Source of the DNA: Marinirhabdus gelatinilytica
GTDB taxonomy: Bacteria > Bacteroidota > Bacteroidia > Flavobacteriales > Flavobacteriaceae
Direction of reading: 5' to 3'
Length of the DNA stretch: 64,000 nucleotides
Assembly (NCBI RefSeq): GCF_003353425.1
Contig: NZ_QRAO01000001.1
Location: 434,001-498,000, forward strand
Positions 1 through 9,770 of this stretch are shown piece by piece (the first letter of the stretch is position 1; each line of letters begins with the position of its first letter). A program made the translations under genes and the position numbers. The notes under the pieces are model-generated. The model did no database searches and had not been told where the DNA came from. It worked only from the letters and a program-made list of their open reading frames with translations.

Positions 1-366
1 GCCGATGCACGTCCACAACTCTGGCAAGCAGGAATCTCAATTTTTAAAGAACACCCTGTTGCGGGTATTGGTCGCAGCAATATACGAGCAGAACTCTCCA
101 ATAATCTAGGGGTATCATCAGATATAAAACACAGGCGGTACAATGCACACAACCAGTATATTGAATTTTTGCTGGCCTATGGTATAGTAGTGCCTATATT
201 ATTTTTAGTAGTATTGTTTGTGCCAATTGTTGCACAATATAAGACAGCGACTATATTCTTGGCCTATTTTATAATTGCCATGATGGTGGAGTCCTACCTT
301 TCCCGCCAGGCTGGTGTTGTTTTTTTCAGTTTATTTTATAGCTTCTTTATTTATTATGATCGCTAG
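1..366 (+). CDS. O-antigen ligase/polymerase-like membrane protein, C-terminal part
   Basis: The frame is open from the first base of the window, so only the last 121 residues are present and the true start lies upstream. The visible part contains an HPVAGIG segment and an HNQYIEFLLAYG segment, the conserved periplasmic-loop pattern of the O-antigen ligase/polymerase family (Wzy_C type), followed by two or three hydrophobic helices. The family links or polymerises lipid-carried glycans at the periplasmic face of the inner membrane. Its stop overlaps the start of the next polymerase-like gene by 11 bases, so the two are probably translationally coupled. Ligase and polymerase cannot be told apart from this fragment. 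Confidence 0.75.
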   Translation, partial: ADARPQLWQAGISIFKEHPVAGIGRSNIRAELSNNLGVSSDIKHRRYNAHNQYIEFLLAYGIVVPILFLVVLFVPIVAQYKTATIFLAYFIIAMMVESYLSRQAGVVFFSLFYSFFIYYDR

Positions 367-1534
367 GTTTACTCACAGTTTGAAAAAGATTGGTGCCAAC
401 CCTCTGGCACTCATCTTCTTGTTGTTGGTGCTCAGCGAGTTTATCTATAAAATATGTATTAAGGAACATTGGCACGAGTTTAAAATTTCCGCAGGGTTAA
501 AGACACTGTTACAACTGTTTTTTGTAGTTCAGATTGCTAGGTCGAATTATAAGAAATTAATACCAATTGTCCTTCTGGTCATTATCTTTATGTTGGGACA
601 AGTTGGATGGGTGCCCTTGGGACAATTTATTAAGAATACTTGGTTTCTGGACAAATACTTGTTCGTATTATTGGTGTTGACATACGTTTCCACAATTTCG
701 GGCGTGAAGCAATACTATCCTCTGCTGTTTCAGATCTTTGAGATATTCATGGTGCTGAACTCAATTTTCATAGTTATCGGTTTTGTTTTCGATCTTGATT
801 ATTTCAGCACTTATTATGGGCACGGCAAGCGGTTTGGGTTAAATGGTATGATACTAAGGTCTGGGGCATCAACATATATTTATTGGATAGCACTTTTCTA
901 TTTTTTTACAGCATGCTTTGTAAAGCGACGAAAGAAATATTGGCAATTGATTATTGTGTTGCTGGCTTCACTACTCATTGGCACGAAAGCCATGTTCATT
1001 GCCTATTTTTTTCTGGGGGTATTGCTTCTGCTTCTTTTCAGAAAACATAAAAACAAATGGTGGTTGTTAGCTATAGCCCTGGCCGGAATAGTGGGGGCTT
1101 ATTTTTTCAAAGATGCCCTGGAGTGGGTCATGTTGCAGTCACCGTCGTTACGGCAAGTGTATAATGAACGCGGTTTGTTTTCTGCCGTAGTTTCGTTGCG
1201 CGACCAGCACTTATTTGAAGAGATGCTGCCATTGATAAGAGAAAAATGGACGTGGCGTAACTACCTTTTTGGAGGTGGGTACAATATGCATTATCGTAGC
1301 CAGTTTGGAATGCTCGATCTGTTCTATTTCTTCGGGATCGTTGGCACCATGGCGTATCTTTTTATTTTTGGGAAGTTATTTTGTACCTTTAAGAAAAACC
1401 TTGTTACAGTAACTTTTATTATAGGCACATTTGTGTTGATGGCCTTTAGCGCTAACTTTTTTTATGAAACTATACTGGCGTTTTATTTGGTGGTGGTGAA
1501 GGGGTATTTTGAAAATGAAAAAAATAAAACTTGA
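356..1534 (+). CDS. polytopic membrane protein, O-antigen polymerase-like
   Basis: A 392-residue protein made almost wholly of hydrophobic helices (about ten), with a larger hydrophilic loop at roughly residues 260-320. Neighbours and topology suggest a Wzy-like repeat-unit polymerase or another EPS membrane protein, but no diagnostic motif was recognised. The ATG at 356 is preferred to an in-frame ATG at 314 because it overlaps the end of the preceding gene by only 11 bases and begins at a basic MIARF segment before the first helix. The stop overlaps the next gene's TTG start (TTGA), indicating an operon. The family assignment is inference from context. Confidence 0.6.
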   Translation: MIARFTHSLKKIGANPLALIFLLLVLSEFIYKICIKEHWHEFKISAGLKTLLQLFFVVQIARSNYKKLIPIVLLVIIFMLGQVGWVPLGQFIKNTWFLDKYLFVLLVLTYVSTISGVKQYYPLLFQIFEIFMVLNSIFIVIGFVFDLDYFSTYYGHGKRFGLNGMILRSGASTYIYWIALFYFFTACFVKRRKKYWQLIIVLLASLLIGTKAMFIAYFFLGVLLLLLFRKHKNKWWLLAIALAGIVGAYFFKDALEWVMLQSPSLRQVYNERGLFSAVVSLRDQHLFEEMLPLIREKWTWRNYLFGGGYNMHYRSQFGMLDLFYFFGIVGTMAYLFIFGKLFCTFKKNLVTVTFIIGTFVLMAFSANFFYETILAFYLVVVKGYFENEKNKT

Positions 1535-2727
1535 GACTAATTGCTTTGTTAATTACAACACTATTATTCGTTGGTTGTTCTAGTTCTGACGATATGAACG
1601 AACAAGTACAAAATTCATCCAATTTCTCTGTTATAGATTACAATCCAAAAGAAACATATACAGCGGAAGAAGTAACAATACAAACAGAAGGACTAGACCC
1701 TACCGCAACCATTGAAGTTCATTTTTCTGGTGTTAAATCCGACAAAGTTAGTATTAATGGCAATGCTATTGTAGCTAGGGTTCCACGTAACAGTAGTTCT
1801 GGGGATCTAACCATCACAATGAATGGTAACGAGAACATAGCAGGAACCATTTCGATAACTGAAGAAACGGATGATTTCTATATTGCCTATGAAGATAGCC
1901 CAGACGAGCCTTTTAGCCTTATTTCTTTTAGACCCTATGATATAGGAAACGACATGGTAGGGGACCCATTATTCAATATGACCCAGATTGGTCCTTTCGT
2001 ATCTAATATAGAAGTATCAAAATCCAAAAATCTATTATACTTTGCCAATTCTGTAGATTGTGGTCAAACTGGTGGTTGCTTCGGCGAAGGGTATCTCTAT
2101 GACTTATCTAATAATGAAAAGATAGAAACGTTCCCAATTTTCAGTGACGCTGTTTCGTTTAGCAGATCCATTATCTCTACGTTTGAGGATGCTTTCTTTT
2201 GGATTTCTAGAAATAATGATCCTATTGATATGTCAAGGACCTTTGTAAAATACAATCTAGATACCGGATTAGTGGAACAAACGATAGACCTTATAGCGCA
2301 AGGGGATCCAAAAATGCCATTACAGGTTTTTTTACCTGAGACAAACGAGATAGTAGGCTTTTGGTTTGGTAATAATAAATACGGTAGAACAAGCTTGGAT
2401 ACGTTTCAGTATGTGGAGTACACAAAAGACCATTACATAAAAAACCTAAATATTACATCCGAAGGCAAACTTATAGGTAACTCTTATTTAGATAGTCAGC
2501 TTGTTGAAATTGATAAAATCAATGGGGATGTTTTAGACATTATTTATGCTACAGGATATACCATCCAATCTTGGGAATATTCTTCATCTACTGGTCGATA
2601 CTTTATATTAGAAAAATGTTGTGCGAATGAACCACGATCAAGATTAAATATTTATAATCCAACTAATGGTGTAACCACCTTGCTGTCTGATAATTTGGAA
2701 ATTTTAGGGATATTTTCAAACAACTAA
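1531..2727 (+). CDS. lipoprotein with N-terminal IPT/TIG-like domain, probable beta-propeller
   Basis: The 398-residue protein starts with a signal peptide ending in an LFVGC lipobox, so it should be lipidated at Cys16. Residues about 35-110 resemble an IPT/TIG immunoglobulin-like fold (FSVIDYNPKETYTAEEVTI, then GDLTITMNG), common in Bacteroidota surface glycan-binding lipoproteins. The rest reads as repeated beta-strand segments typical of a propeller. The start is TTG; a TAA lies just upstream in frame, so no earlier start exists. It overlaps the polymerase-like gene by four bases. By eye it is more AT-rich than the ugd region. The role is unknown; a surface protein linked to polysaccharide is a guess from position. 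Confidence 0.7.
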   Translation: MRLIALLITTLLFVGCSSSDDMNEQVQNSSNFSVIDYNPKETYTAEEVTIQTEGLDPTATIEVHFSGVKSDKVSINGNAIVARVPRNSSSGDLTITMNGNENIAGTISITEETDDFYIAYEDSPDEPFSLISFRPYDIGNDMVGDPLFNMTQIGPFVSNIEVSKSKNLLYFANSVDCGQTGGCFGEGYLYDLSNNEKIETFPIFSDAVSFSRSIISTFEDAFFWISRNNDPIDMSRTFVKYNLDTGLVEQTIDLIAQGDPKMPLQVFLPETNEIVGFWFGNNKYGRTSLDTFQYVEYTKDHYIKNLNITSEGKLIGNSYLDSQLVEIDKINGDVLDIIYATGYTIQSWEYSSSTGRYFILEKCCANEPRSRLNIYNPTNGVTTLLSDNLEILGIFSNN

Positions 2728-2729
2728 GC

Positions 2730-2737
2730 TACCTTTG
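2730..2737 (+). promoter_or_regulatory. -7 promoter box (TACCTTTG)
   Basis: Matches the Bacteroidota -7 consensus TAnnTTTG and sits about 17 bases before the TTG start of the WecG-family gene. No clear -33 TTG was found at the usual spacing. Confidence 0.45.
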
Positions 2738-2754
2738 TCCAAAATTATTCGGGC

Positions 2755-3501
2755 TTGCAAAACTACCCCAAAATACGCATCCTCAACTCTACCATCCATA
2801 ATCTTTCTATGAAAGAGACATTGGCATTGGTGTCCCAGGCAATTTCAGAAAAAAACCAACTACACCACGTCGTGGTAAACGCTGGTAAGATCGTCGCCAT
2901 GCAAAAGGACGAAGCCCTTCGCAAGAGTGTAAACGAGAGTGACATCATCAATGCAGATGGGCAAGCCGTGGTCTGGGCAGCCAAGATCTTGGGAAAACCA
3001 CTTAAAGAAAGGGTGGCAGGTATCGACCTCTTCGAGAACTTGGTTCACATGGCACATGAGCAGGGCCATTCCATTTTTTTATTGGGCGCTAAGGAAGAGG
3101 TGGTCACCAAGGTGGCACAAGAATACCAAGAAAAATACAACCCAAACATTATCGCTGGTTACCGCAACGGCTATTTTACAAGGGAACAAGAGGCCGAGAT
3201 AGCACAGCAAATAGCACAAAGTGGCGCACAAATGCTCTTTGTGGCAATCACTTCACCTATAAAAGAAAACTTCTTGTACAACCATCGGGAGTTGCTTAAA
3301 GACGTTCCCTTTGTCATGGGCGTGGGTGGTAGTTTCGACGTAGTTTCAGGACTCACGAAACGTGCCCCCGTCTGGATGCAAGATGCTGGCCTGGAATGGT
3401 TTTACCGCTTCCTGCAAGAACCCAAACGTATGTGGAAACGTTATCTCGTGGGCAACAGCAAATTCATCTGGCTGGTCTTAAAAGAAAAGTTAAAGAAATA
3501 A
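2755..3501 (+). CDS. WecG/TagA/CpsF family glycosyltransferase
   Basis: A 248-residue cytoplasmic glycosyltransferase (GT26). Family hallmarks include HVVVNAGKIVAMQKD, the segment INADGQAVVWAAKILG followed by ERVAGIDL, the nucleotide-sugar region IFLLGAKEEV, and GVGGSFDVVSG near the C-terminus. Members transfer N-acetylmannosamine, glucose or related sugars from a nucleotide donor to an undecaprenyl-diphosphate-linked acceptor. Length is normal for the family. The start is TTG, with a -7 box just upstream. It lies inside the polysaccharide locus, which fits a role in repeat-unit assembly; the sugar cannot be read from sequence. Confidence 0.88.
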   Translation: MQNYPKIRILNSTIHNLSMKETLALVSQAISEKNQLHHVVVNAGKIVAMQKDEALRKSVNESDIINADGQAVVWAAKILGKPLKERVAGIDLFENLVHMAHEQGHSIFLLGAKEEVVTKVAQEYQEKYNPNIIAGYRNGYFTREQEAEIAQQIAQSGAQMLFVAITSPIKENFLYNHRELLKDVPFVMGVGGSFDVVSGLTKRAPVWMQDAGLEWFYRFLQEPKRMWKRYLVGNSKFIWLVLKEKLKK

Positions 3502-3657
3502 GCAACAAAAAAATGTCCTTTAAAAGGGTGCCGAAGATAAAACCTACTTTGAGCAGGGCCACAGAACTATTCAAAAATCTTCAATCAACAATCGGCAATC
3601 GTAAATCGTTTTCACTATCTTTCCACTCCCAAAACAGCAAAGCCGTAATCCACTATA

Positions 3658-4881
3658 ATGAGAATACTCCTTCAGTCCATATATCCCTATATATTCCTGT
3701 TGCTGTACTTCACCATACCTTTCGATAATTACGTGCGCGCCCTGCCCAATATTTTGCTCATAACGCTGGCAATAGCATTTCCTTTTGTGGTCCAAAAAAA
3801 CGATTTTAAAAAACTAAAAAAGCTCCCAACACTTATCTTTATAGGTTTTGTGATTTTTGTATTGGTACAGGCACTGGCCTTGGGAAGGCTGCGAATAGAT
3901 AGTCCTGTACTGGAAAAAATAAATCTCGCCATTGGCTTGGTTGTACTGTACATCCCCATCCAAGGCTTCAAAAAAATTAAAAAGGCTATTATTTTTTCTT
4001 CGGTAGCCGCTATCGTGTTTTCGGTCACTAGTATTATTGTGAGTGTGTATAAAGGGGCAGACTTTCAGTTTATGGACTCTGGAAATATCATTGAAGCCAT
4101 GCTTGTGGATAGGCTATATCTGGGGCTTTTATGTGTTTTCAGTATCGTAGCTTCCTATAGTCTTCTTAAAAAAACATACCATCCCAATAATGGGTACTAC
4201 GTAGTGGCCATAATCTTGAATGTACTTTTCATATTACTTATTGTATCCCGCATTGCCATCATAGCACTTATCGTGCTCTTTATTTTAGGGTTTTTCTACA
4301 AACGTAGCAAGGGCACCCAGTTGGTATTTGTAGTGGCAACTTTATTTTTGGGACTGGTCCTCGTGTTTATACTGAATAACGATTTCAGAAAAAAAATCTT
4401 TTACACCCCAACAAATACTGAAAGTAAGGGCCTTGTGGCAAACACCCTGGAAATGGAACCACGTACCATTATCTGGAATTGCGCACTAACAGTTTCTGAA
4501 GTAAATAATGAACTATGGAAAGGGCTGGGCTTTGCAAGCACAAATGAAGAACTTATAAACTGCTACCAGGACAGTATTGAAGATGAAGAAAAAAGAGCGT
4601 GGCTGGTATCCAAAAAGTACAATACCCACAACCAATTTTTGGACATTCGCTTGGCAACAGGAATAGTGGGAACACTCTTATTTGTAGGTTTTATACTATT
4701 GGTGTTTTTAAGGAACAAAAGGGAGTTTTTCCCAACCGCCCTGTTGCTCACGATAGTATTGTTCTTACTGGTAGAAAACTTATTCCACAGGCAAATAGGG
4801 GCGTATTACGTAGGATTTGTACTTATCCTGTTATTGATTAAACAGGACAAACCACAAAATGAAACCATAGAAGCCGCATAA
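3658..4881 (+). CDS. O-antigen ligase family protein
   Basis: A 407-residue polytopic protein with about ten to eleven hydrophobic helices and a large periplasmic loop at roughly residues 255-330. The loop contains the pattern LWKGLGFAS followed by YNTHNQFLDIRLATG, which matches the conserved N/HNxxL region of the Wzy_C/O-antigen ligase family. It is expected to ligate or polymerise polyprenyl-linked glycan at the periplasmic face of the inner membrane. It is the third such protein in under 5 kb. Its own ATG follows a 156-base gap; a TATCTTTC sequence about 40 bases upstream could be a weak -7 box. Confidence 0.82.
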   Translation: MRILLQSIYPYIFLLLYFTIPFDNYVRALPNILLITLAIAFPFVVQKNDFKKLKKLPTLIFIGFVIFVLVQALALGRLRIDSPVLEKINLAIGLVVLYIPIQGFKKIKKAIIFSSVAAIVFSVTSIIVSVYKGADFQFMDSGNIIEAMLVDRLYLGLLCVFSIVASYSLLKKTYHPNNGYYVVAIILNVLFILLIVSRIAIIALIVLFILGFFYKRSKGTQLVFVVATLFLGLVLVFILNNDFRKKIFYTPTNTESKGLVANTLEMEPRTIIWNCALTVSEVNNELWKGLGFASTNEELINCYQDSIEDEEKRAWLVSKKYNTHNQFLDIRLATGIVGTLLFVGFILLVFLRNKREFFPTALLLTIVLFLLVENLFHRQIGAYYVGFVLILLLIKQDKPQNETIEAA

Positions 4882-4896
4882 AAGCACAACAAATCG

Positions 4897-4904
4897 TACT
4901 TTTG
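4897..4904 (+). promoter_or_regulatory. -7 promoter box (TACTTTTG) upstream of ugd
   Basis: Exact match to TAnnTTTG, about 40 bases before the ugd ATG and just after the stop of the preceding ligase-like gene, so ugd-uxs-transferase may have its own promoter. No convincing -33 TTG. Confidence 0.5.
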
Positions 4905-4943
4905 CCGCTTGAACAGAAATAGTAGTTCTGAAAAATTAGTTAG

Positions 4944-6254
4944 ATGAAAATTACAGTAATAGGAACAGGATACGTAGGCTTGGTTACAGGCACCTGCTTG
5001 GCCGAAACCGGTAACGAAGTAGTGTGCGTAGATATTGATGCCGAAAAAGTTGAAAAAATGAAAAATGGTGTCGTTCCCATTTATGAACCCCATTTGGACG
5101 TCCTCTTCGAGCGTAACATAGAAGCAGGAAGGCTCACCTTTACCACTTCACTGGATGAAGGCCTAGAGCACGGGCAACTTGTATTTCTCGCCCTTCCTAC
5201 CCCTGAAGATGAGGATGGCTCTGCAGACCTTAGTTACGTATTGAACGTTTCCGAAGAAATTGGCCAGAAAATAAAAGAATACAAAGTAATCATTGACAAA
5301 AGTACCGTACCCGTGGGCACCGCTGAAAAGGTTTACGCCACCATCGCCAAAAATGCCCAGTGCGAGTTCGATGTGGTTTCCAACCCAGAATTCCTTCGGG
5401 AGGGTTTTGCCGTGGACGATTTTCTGAAACCAGAGCGTATCGTGGTAGGTTCCAGCAGTGAGCGAGCTACAGCACTTATGCAAAAACTGTACGCTCCTTT
5501 CGTGCGCTCCGGTAACCCTATTATCATCATGGACGAAAAAAGTGCAGAGCTCACCAAATATGCAGCAAACTCTTTCCTTGCCGCTAAGATTACCTTTATG
5601 AACGAGATTGCCAACTACTGTGAAAAAGTAGGTGCAGATGTAGATAAGGTGCGTGTAGGGATGGGTACCGATAGCCGCATTGGGAAACGTTTTCTGTTCC
5701 CAGGGATTGGATATGGAGGATCATGCTTTCCAAAAGATGTTAAGGCATTACAAAAAGCAGGAAGGGACGAGGATTTTGAGTTCAAGATTTTGGATTCAGT
5801 GATTGAAGTGAACAAAAGGCAGAAAACCATCTTGCTCCCAAAAATTGAAGGGTATTTTAACAATGACCTCAAAGGGAAAAAAATCGCTATTTGGGGATTG
5901 GCCTTTAAACCTGAAACCGACGATATTCGCGAAGCACCCTCTATTGATGTAATGAACGCCCTGTTGGAAAAAGGCGCAACACTCACTGTGTTCGATCCAG
6001 AAGCAATGCCCAATATTAAAAAGCAATTTGGCAACAAGCTCAACTATGCCAACGCCATGTATGATGCACTGCAAGGAGCTGATGCCCTTGTAATCTGTAC
6101 CGAATGGAGCATATTCCGTACCCCGAATTATCAAAAACTAAAGCAACTTTTATCCCAGCCAGTCATCTTTGACGGTAGAAACCTCTACAATGTTGAAGAT
6201 ATGCAGGCTGAAGGATTTACGTACTATTCCATAGGAAGAAAAACAGCAAAATAA
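4944..6254 (+). CDS. ugd: UDP-glucose 6-dehydrogenase
   Basis: Oxidises UDP-glucose to UDP-glucuronate with two NAD+ in the cytoplasm. The 436-residue protein has the N-terminal Rossmann motif [10 protein letters not shown] at residues 7-16 followed by the acidic VDID strand end, the middle substrate domain ([19 protein letters not shown]), and the catalytic cysteine in [10 protein letters not shown] at residue 261, the expected place. The C-terminal UDP-binding domain begins near [17 protein letters not shown]. Length is typical. The gene is followed after 14 bases by a UDP-glucuronate decarboxylase, so the product is probably channelled to UDP-xylose. Confidence 0.96.
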   Translation: MKITVIGTGYVGLVTGTCLAETGNEVVCVDIDAEKVEKMKNGVVPIYEPHLDVLFERNIEAGRLTFTTSLDEGLEHGQLVFLALPTPEDEDGSADLSYVLNVSEEIGQKIKEYKVIIDKSTVPVGTAEKVYATIAKNAQCEFDVVSNPEFLREGFAVDDFLKPERIVVGSSSERATALMQKLYAPFVRSGNPIIIMDEKSAELTKYAANSFLAAKITFMNEIANYCEKVGADVDKVRVGMGTDSRIGKRFLFPGIGYGGSCFPKDVKALQKAGRDEDFEFKILDSVIEVNKRQKTILLPKIEGYFNNDLKGKKIAIWGLAFKPETDDIREAPSIDVMNALLEKGATLTVFDPEAMPNIKKQFGNKLNYANAMYDALQGADALVICTEWSIFRTPNYQKLKQLLSQPVIFDGRNLYNVEDMQAEGFTYYSIGRKTAK

Positions 6255-6268
6255 TAAAACAGCAAATT

Positions 6269-7255
6269 TTGAAAAGAGTTCTCATTACTGGCGCAGCAGG
6301 CTTTTTAGGTTCACACCTTTGCGATAAATTTATGGCAGAAGGGTATCGTGTAGTGGGAATGGACAACCTTATTACGGGCGACCTGAAGAACATAGAGCAT
6401 CTATTTGAAGAAGAACATTTTGAGTTTTACCACCACGATGTTACCAAGTTTGTACACGTGCCCGGACAGGTGGATTATATCCTTCATTTTGCATCACCCG
6501 CAAGCCCAATAGATTATCTAAAGATTCCCATTCAAACCTTAAAAGTAGGTTCGTTGGGAACACACAACCTCTTGGGTTTGGCAAAGGAAAAGGGGGCAAG
6601 GATACTTATCGCTTCTACTTCCGAAGTATATGGAGATCCTTTGGTGCATCCACAGAGTGAAGAATACTACGGAAATGTAAATACCATTGGCCCAAGAGGC
6701 GTCTATGACGAAGCAAAACGCTTTCAGGAAAGCATTACCATGGCGTATCACAGGTTCCATGGTCTGGAAACCCGTATCGCAAGGATTTTTAATACCTACG
6801 GCCCACGGATGCGATTGAACGATGGTAGGGTAATACCTGCATTTATTGGTCAAGCGCTTAGAGGTGAGGATTTAACTGTTTTTGGTGATGGCCAGCAAAC
6901 ACGTTCCTTTTGTTATGTAGACGACCAAGTAAATGGTCTTTACAAATTACTGTTAAGCGATTACGCGTATCCCGTGAATATTGGAAACCCCGATGAGATC
7001 ACCATTCTAGATTTTGCCGAAGAAATTATTAAACTCACCGGCACACAGCAAAAGGTTATTTTTAAAGAGCTGCCCAAGGACGATCCTTTACAGCGCCAGC
7101 CCAACATAGACAAAGCAAGGGAGATTCTGGGTTGGGAACCAAAGGTGTCCAGGAGCGAAGGAATGAGAAAAACCTTCGAATATTTCAAGGGACTCTCCAA
7201 GGAAGAACTCTTTAAGAGCGAGCACAAGGACTTCACCAAACACAATAGGGTGTAA
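6269..7255 (+). CDS. uxs: UDP-glucuronate decarboxylase (UDP-xylose synthase)
   Basis: An extended short-chain dehydrogenase/reductase of 328 residues that converts UDP-glucuronate to UDP-xylose using bound NAD+. Seen in the sequence: [12 protein letters not shown] nucleotide motif at residues 7-18, [11 protein letters not shown], the TSEVYGDP segment typical of UXS enzymes, YDEAKR as the YxxxK catalytic pair, and [10 protein letters not shown]. It follows ugd, which supplies its substrate. The start is TTG at 6269; the Rossmann strand begins immediately afterwards, so no later start is possible. The stop overlaps the next ATG by one base. Confidence 0.93.
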   Translation: MKRVLITGAAGFLGSHLCDKFMAEGYRVVGMDNLITGDLKNIEHLFEEEHFEFYHHDVTKFVHVPGQVDYILHFASPASPIDYLKIPIQTLKVGSLGTHNLLGLAKEKGARILIASTSEVYGDPLVHPQSEEYYGNVNTIGPRGVYDEAKRFQESITMAYHRFHGLETRIARIFNTYGPRMRLNDGRVIPAFIGQALRGEDLTVFGDGQQTRSFCYVDDQVNGLYKLLLSDYAYPVNIGNPDEITILDFAEEIIKLTGTQQKVIFKELPKDDPLQRQPNIDKAREILGWEPKVSRSEGMRKTFEYFKGLSKEELFKSEHKDFTKHNRV

Positions 7256-8607
7256 TGATATTTAGAAGCGGCAGATATTCTGGGTTCTTGAGACCACTTT
7301 CCTATGCAATGGATCTCACCATTATCTTTGCATGGGCCTTCTATTTCTTTCAGGATAAGCTTTTATATTTTCAGTATATCGTGTATGTGTTGCTGGGGTG
7401 GATCATTCTTTCATTGAAATCCAATTTCTATGAAATCTATAGGTTTACCCACGTTTCAAAAATCATGTCACTCATAGGGAAACAGAGCATTGTGTTTTTC
7501 TTGATTGTGTTTTCCTTTTTTGGTTTTTACAACGATCTGCAGATAGGTTACCTGTTGGTGATTAAGTATATCCTTACTGTTTTTGCGTGCATCACCGCTT
7601 TAAAATTCACCATCTTTTTTATCCTTAAAAAATACCGCTCCCGTTTTGGGGGGAACTCTAGGAAAGTGGTAATTATAGGTCTCAATAAAAAGACAGACCA
7701 GCTCCGTATGTTTTTTAACCAAAATCCAGAATACGGCTACAAGCTCCAAGAAATCTTCGACATTAAAAATCCAGAACAAAATCTGGACAGTTGTTTCGAT
7801 TATATTAATGAGAACGGCGTGGATGAAATTTACAGCTCCATAGGTCAATTGAGCAACAAGCAACTCACAAAGCTAATAGATTTTGCAGATAACAACCTGA
7901 AAGTACTTAAATTTCTACCGGACAATAAAGAGATTTACAGCAAGAAGCTGGATTTTGATTACTATGGCGTTTTGCCTATACTCTCTATGCGCAAGATCCC
8001 TATTGATGAGCCCTTCAATCAATTTATCAAACGGTCTTTCGATGTACTATTATCCGTATTCGTTATAGTGGGGATACTTTCTTGGCTCACCCCTATCTTG
8101 GCGGTACTAATCAAGTTAGAATCCAAAGGCCCCGTGTTCTTTAAGCAGAAACGCAACGGCTTGGATTATAAAGAATTCAACTGTTATAAATATCGTTCTA
8201 TGCGCCCTAATCCTATGGCAGATTTGCACCAAATTAGAAAAAACGATCCGCGAGTGACCAAGATTGGGCGTATTATACGCAAGACCAGCATCGACGAGCT
8301 GCCACAGTTTATCAACGTGCTAAAAGGCGACATGAGTGTAGTAGGACCGCGTCCACATATGGTGAGTCACACACATATGTATGCCGAACGTATAGATAAG
8401 TTTATGGTGCGCCATTTTATCAAGCCGGGCATTACAGGCCTAGCACAAGTAAGTGGCTACAGGGGCGAGGTAGAAGATGATAACCACATAATTAACCGTG
8501 TGAAGTACGATATCTTTTATCTTGAAAATTGGTCCCTGTTCTTAGATATAAAGATTGTATTCCAGACCATTTTCAATGCCATTCGTGGCGAAGAAAAAGC
8601 GTATTAA
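7255..8607 (+). CDS. polyprenyl-phosphate sugar-1-phosphate transferase (exopolysaccharide priming)
   Basis: A 450-residue protein of the WcaJ/WbaP type that starts repeat-unit synthesis by moving a sugar-1-phosphate to undecaprenyl phosphate. Residues 1-120 contain four hydrophobic helices; about 130-250 is a CoA-binding-like Rossmann domain ([14 protein letters not shown]); a further membrane hairpin lies at about 265-290 ([17 protein letters not shown]). The catalytic C-terminal domain contains [38 protein letters not shown] and the terminal helix region. It overlaps the uxs stop by one base and ends tail to tail with the GT4 gene on the other strand. Confidence 0.93.
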   Translation: MIFRSGRYSGFLRPLSYAMDLTIIFAWAFYFFQDKLLYFQYIVYVLLGWIILSLKSNFYEIYRFTHVSKIMSLIGKQSIVFFLIVFSFFGFYNDLQIGYLLVIKYILTVFACITALKFTIFFILKKYRSRFGGNSRKVVIIGLNKKTDQLRMFFNQNPEYGYKLQEIFDIKNPEQNLDSCFDYINENGVDEIYSSIGQLSNKQLTKLIDFADNNLKVLKFLPDNKEIYSKKLDFDYYGVLPILSMRKIPIDEPFNQFIKRSFDVLLSVFVIVGILSWLTPILAVLIKLESKGPVFFKQKRNGLDYKEFNCYKYRSMRPNPMADLHQIRKNDPRVTKIGRIIRKTSIDELPQFINVLKGDMSVVGPRPHMVSHTHMYAERIDKFMVRHFIKPGITGLAQVSGYRGEVEDDNHIINRVKYDIFYLENWSLFLDIKIVFQTIFNAIRGEEKAY

Positions 8608-9770
8608 AGTCTCTCTATCTCTTTTTTGAAGGCTTTAAACTGAAGTTTGAAATCGAATGCTTCAACAGCATTTTTCTGGATGGTTTTTTTCTGAAACTTT
8701 TCAATCTTAGTAACAGATAAGTTATTGAGAAATTGCTGTAAAGCATTGTAGTCACAGGCAGGGATTGTCCAACCCAAGCGATGCTGCTGCACCAAATTAC
8801 TTCCTTCGCCTCCAGCCATATATAATAATGGGAGCCCCAGCCGGGCATATTCAAACACCTTTGAAGGTACCGAACCGTAAATACGCTGTACCAATGGGAT
8901 AAATGCTACGTCATAGAGCCGTAGTTCTTTATGAAGCTCCTCTCTCGTGAGCGAACCGTGATAGACCAACTTTAAATTGTCAGGAGATATAAGTGTTTCA
9001 GCATCTGGACCGTCTCCGTAAATATGAAATTCCACTTGCTCTGGGATGTTAATATTCTTGAGTATGGTTGAAAGTCCTTGCGCCACACCCAATAAGCCCG
9101 CATACACAATCTTTATAGGGGTCGAAGGAGGCTTTGACATAATTTCAGGTGGTGGGAAATCTGGAAAATTTCGGTATAAAAAAAGGTTGGAATCCTGGAT
9201 TTTATGGTTAATGTGGTGCACTATTTCTTCAGATTGCCCCAAAATCATATCAGACTTTCGGTAACAGAATTGCTCCATTTTCTCGAGGAGCGAGTAGTAC
9301 CCCCCCTTTTTTAACAAACCCATTTCCAATCCCGCCAAGGGCCAAAGATCAGATACGTTCAAAATAGTTTTCTTGCCGAACAACCAACTCCAAAAAACTC
9401 CTGTGAAGCCTACAAATACAGGAGAATATTGTACAAAAACCAATCTCGGGATACGTTTTAGTATAAAAAATAGCGCAAGGCTTTTAGCAAAGGAGAGCAT
9501 GCTCAACAAGCGTATAAATTTATTGGCACTTTTACTGGGCCATAGCCATAGCCTATGTACTGTAATACTATCCTCTACGGTTTTGTGGTATAACTTCCCT
9601 TTAAAAGACGGGAACACCTTGCCCGAGGGATAATTGGGCAACGGGCAAACCACCTGTACTGCATATCCGCTTTGTTGCAATGCACGTGCCAATACCTGTA
9701 TCCTATTGGGTGCTGCACCTTGCTCCGGAGGATAATAATTGCTAACCAGCAAAATAGATTTTGGCTTCAT
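8604..9770 (-). CDS. glycosyltransferase family 4 protein (WbuB-like)
   Basis: A 388-residue GT-B fold glycosyltransferase. The N-terminal acceptor domain starts with ILLVSNYYPPEQGAAPNRI, a pattern common in WbuB-type GT4 enzymes. The C-terminal donor domain has IKIVYAGLLGVAQGL, EFHIYGDGPDAETL and a KVFEYARLGLPLLYMAGGEG segment that holds the conserved glutamate of the family. It is expected to add a sugar to a lipid-linked intermediate at the cytoplasmic membrane face. It is transcribed with the CapK-like gene, with the start touching that gene's stop at 9770. The sugar is unknown. Confidence 0.9.
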   Translation of the reverse strand: MKPKSILLVSNYYPPEQGAAPNRIQVLARALQQSGYAVQVVCPLPNYPSGKVFPSFKGKLYHKTVEDSITVHRLWLWPSKSANKFIRLLSMLSFAKSLALFFILKRIPRLVFVQYSPVFVGFTGVFWSWLFGKKTILNVSDLWPLAGLEMGLLKKGGYYSLLEKMEQFCYRKSDMILGQSEEIVHHINHKIQDSNLFLYRNFPDFPPPEIMSKPPSTPIKIVYAGLLGVAQGLSTILKNINIPEQVEFHIYGDGPDAETLISPDNLKLVYHGSLTREELHKELRLYDVAFIPLVQRIYGSVPSKVFEYARLGLPLLYMAGGEGSNLVQQHRLGWTIPACDYNALQQFLNNLSVTKIEKFQKKTIQKNAVEAFDFKLQFKAFKKEIERL

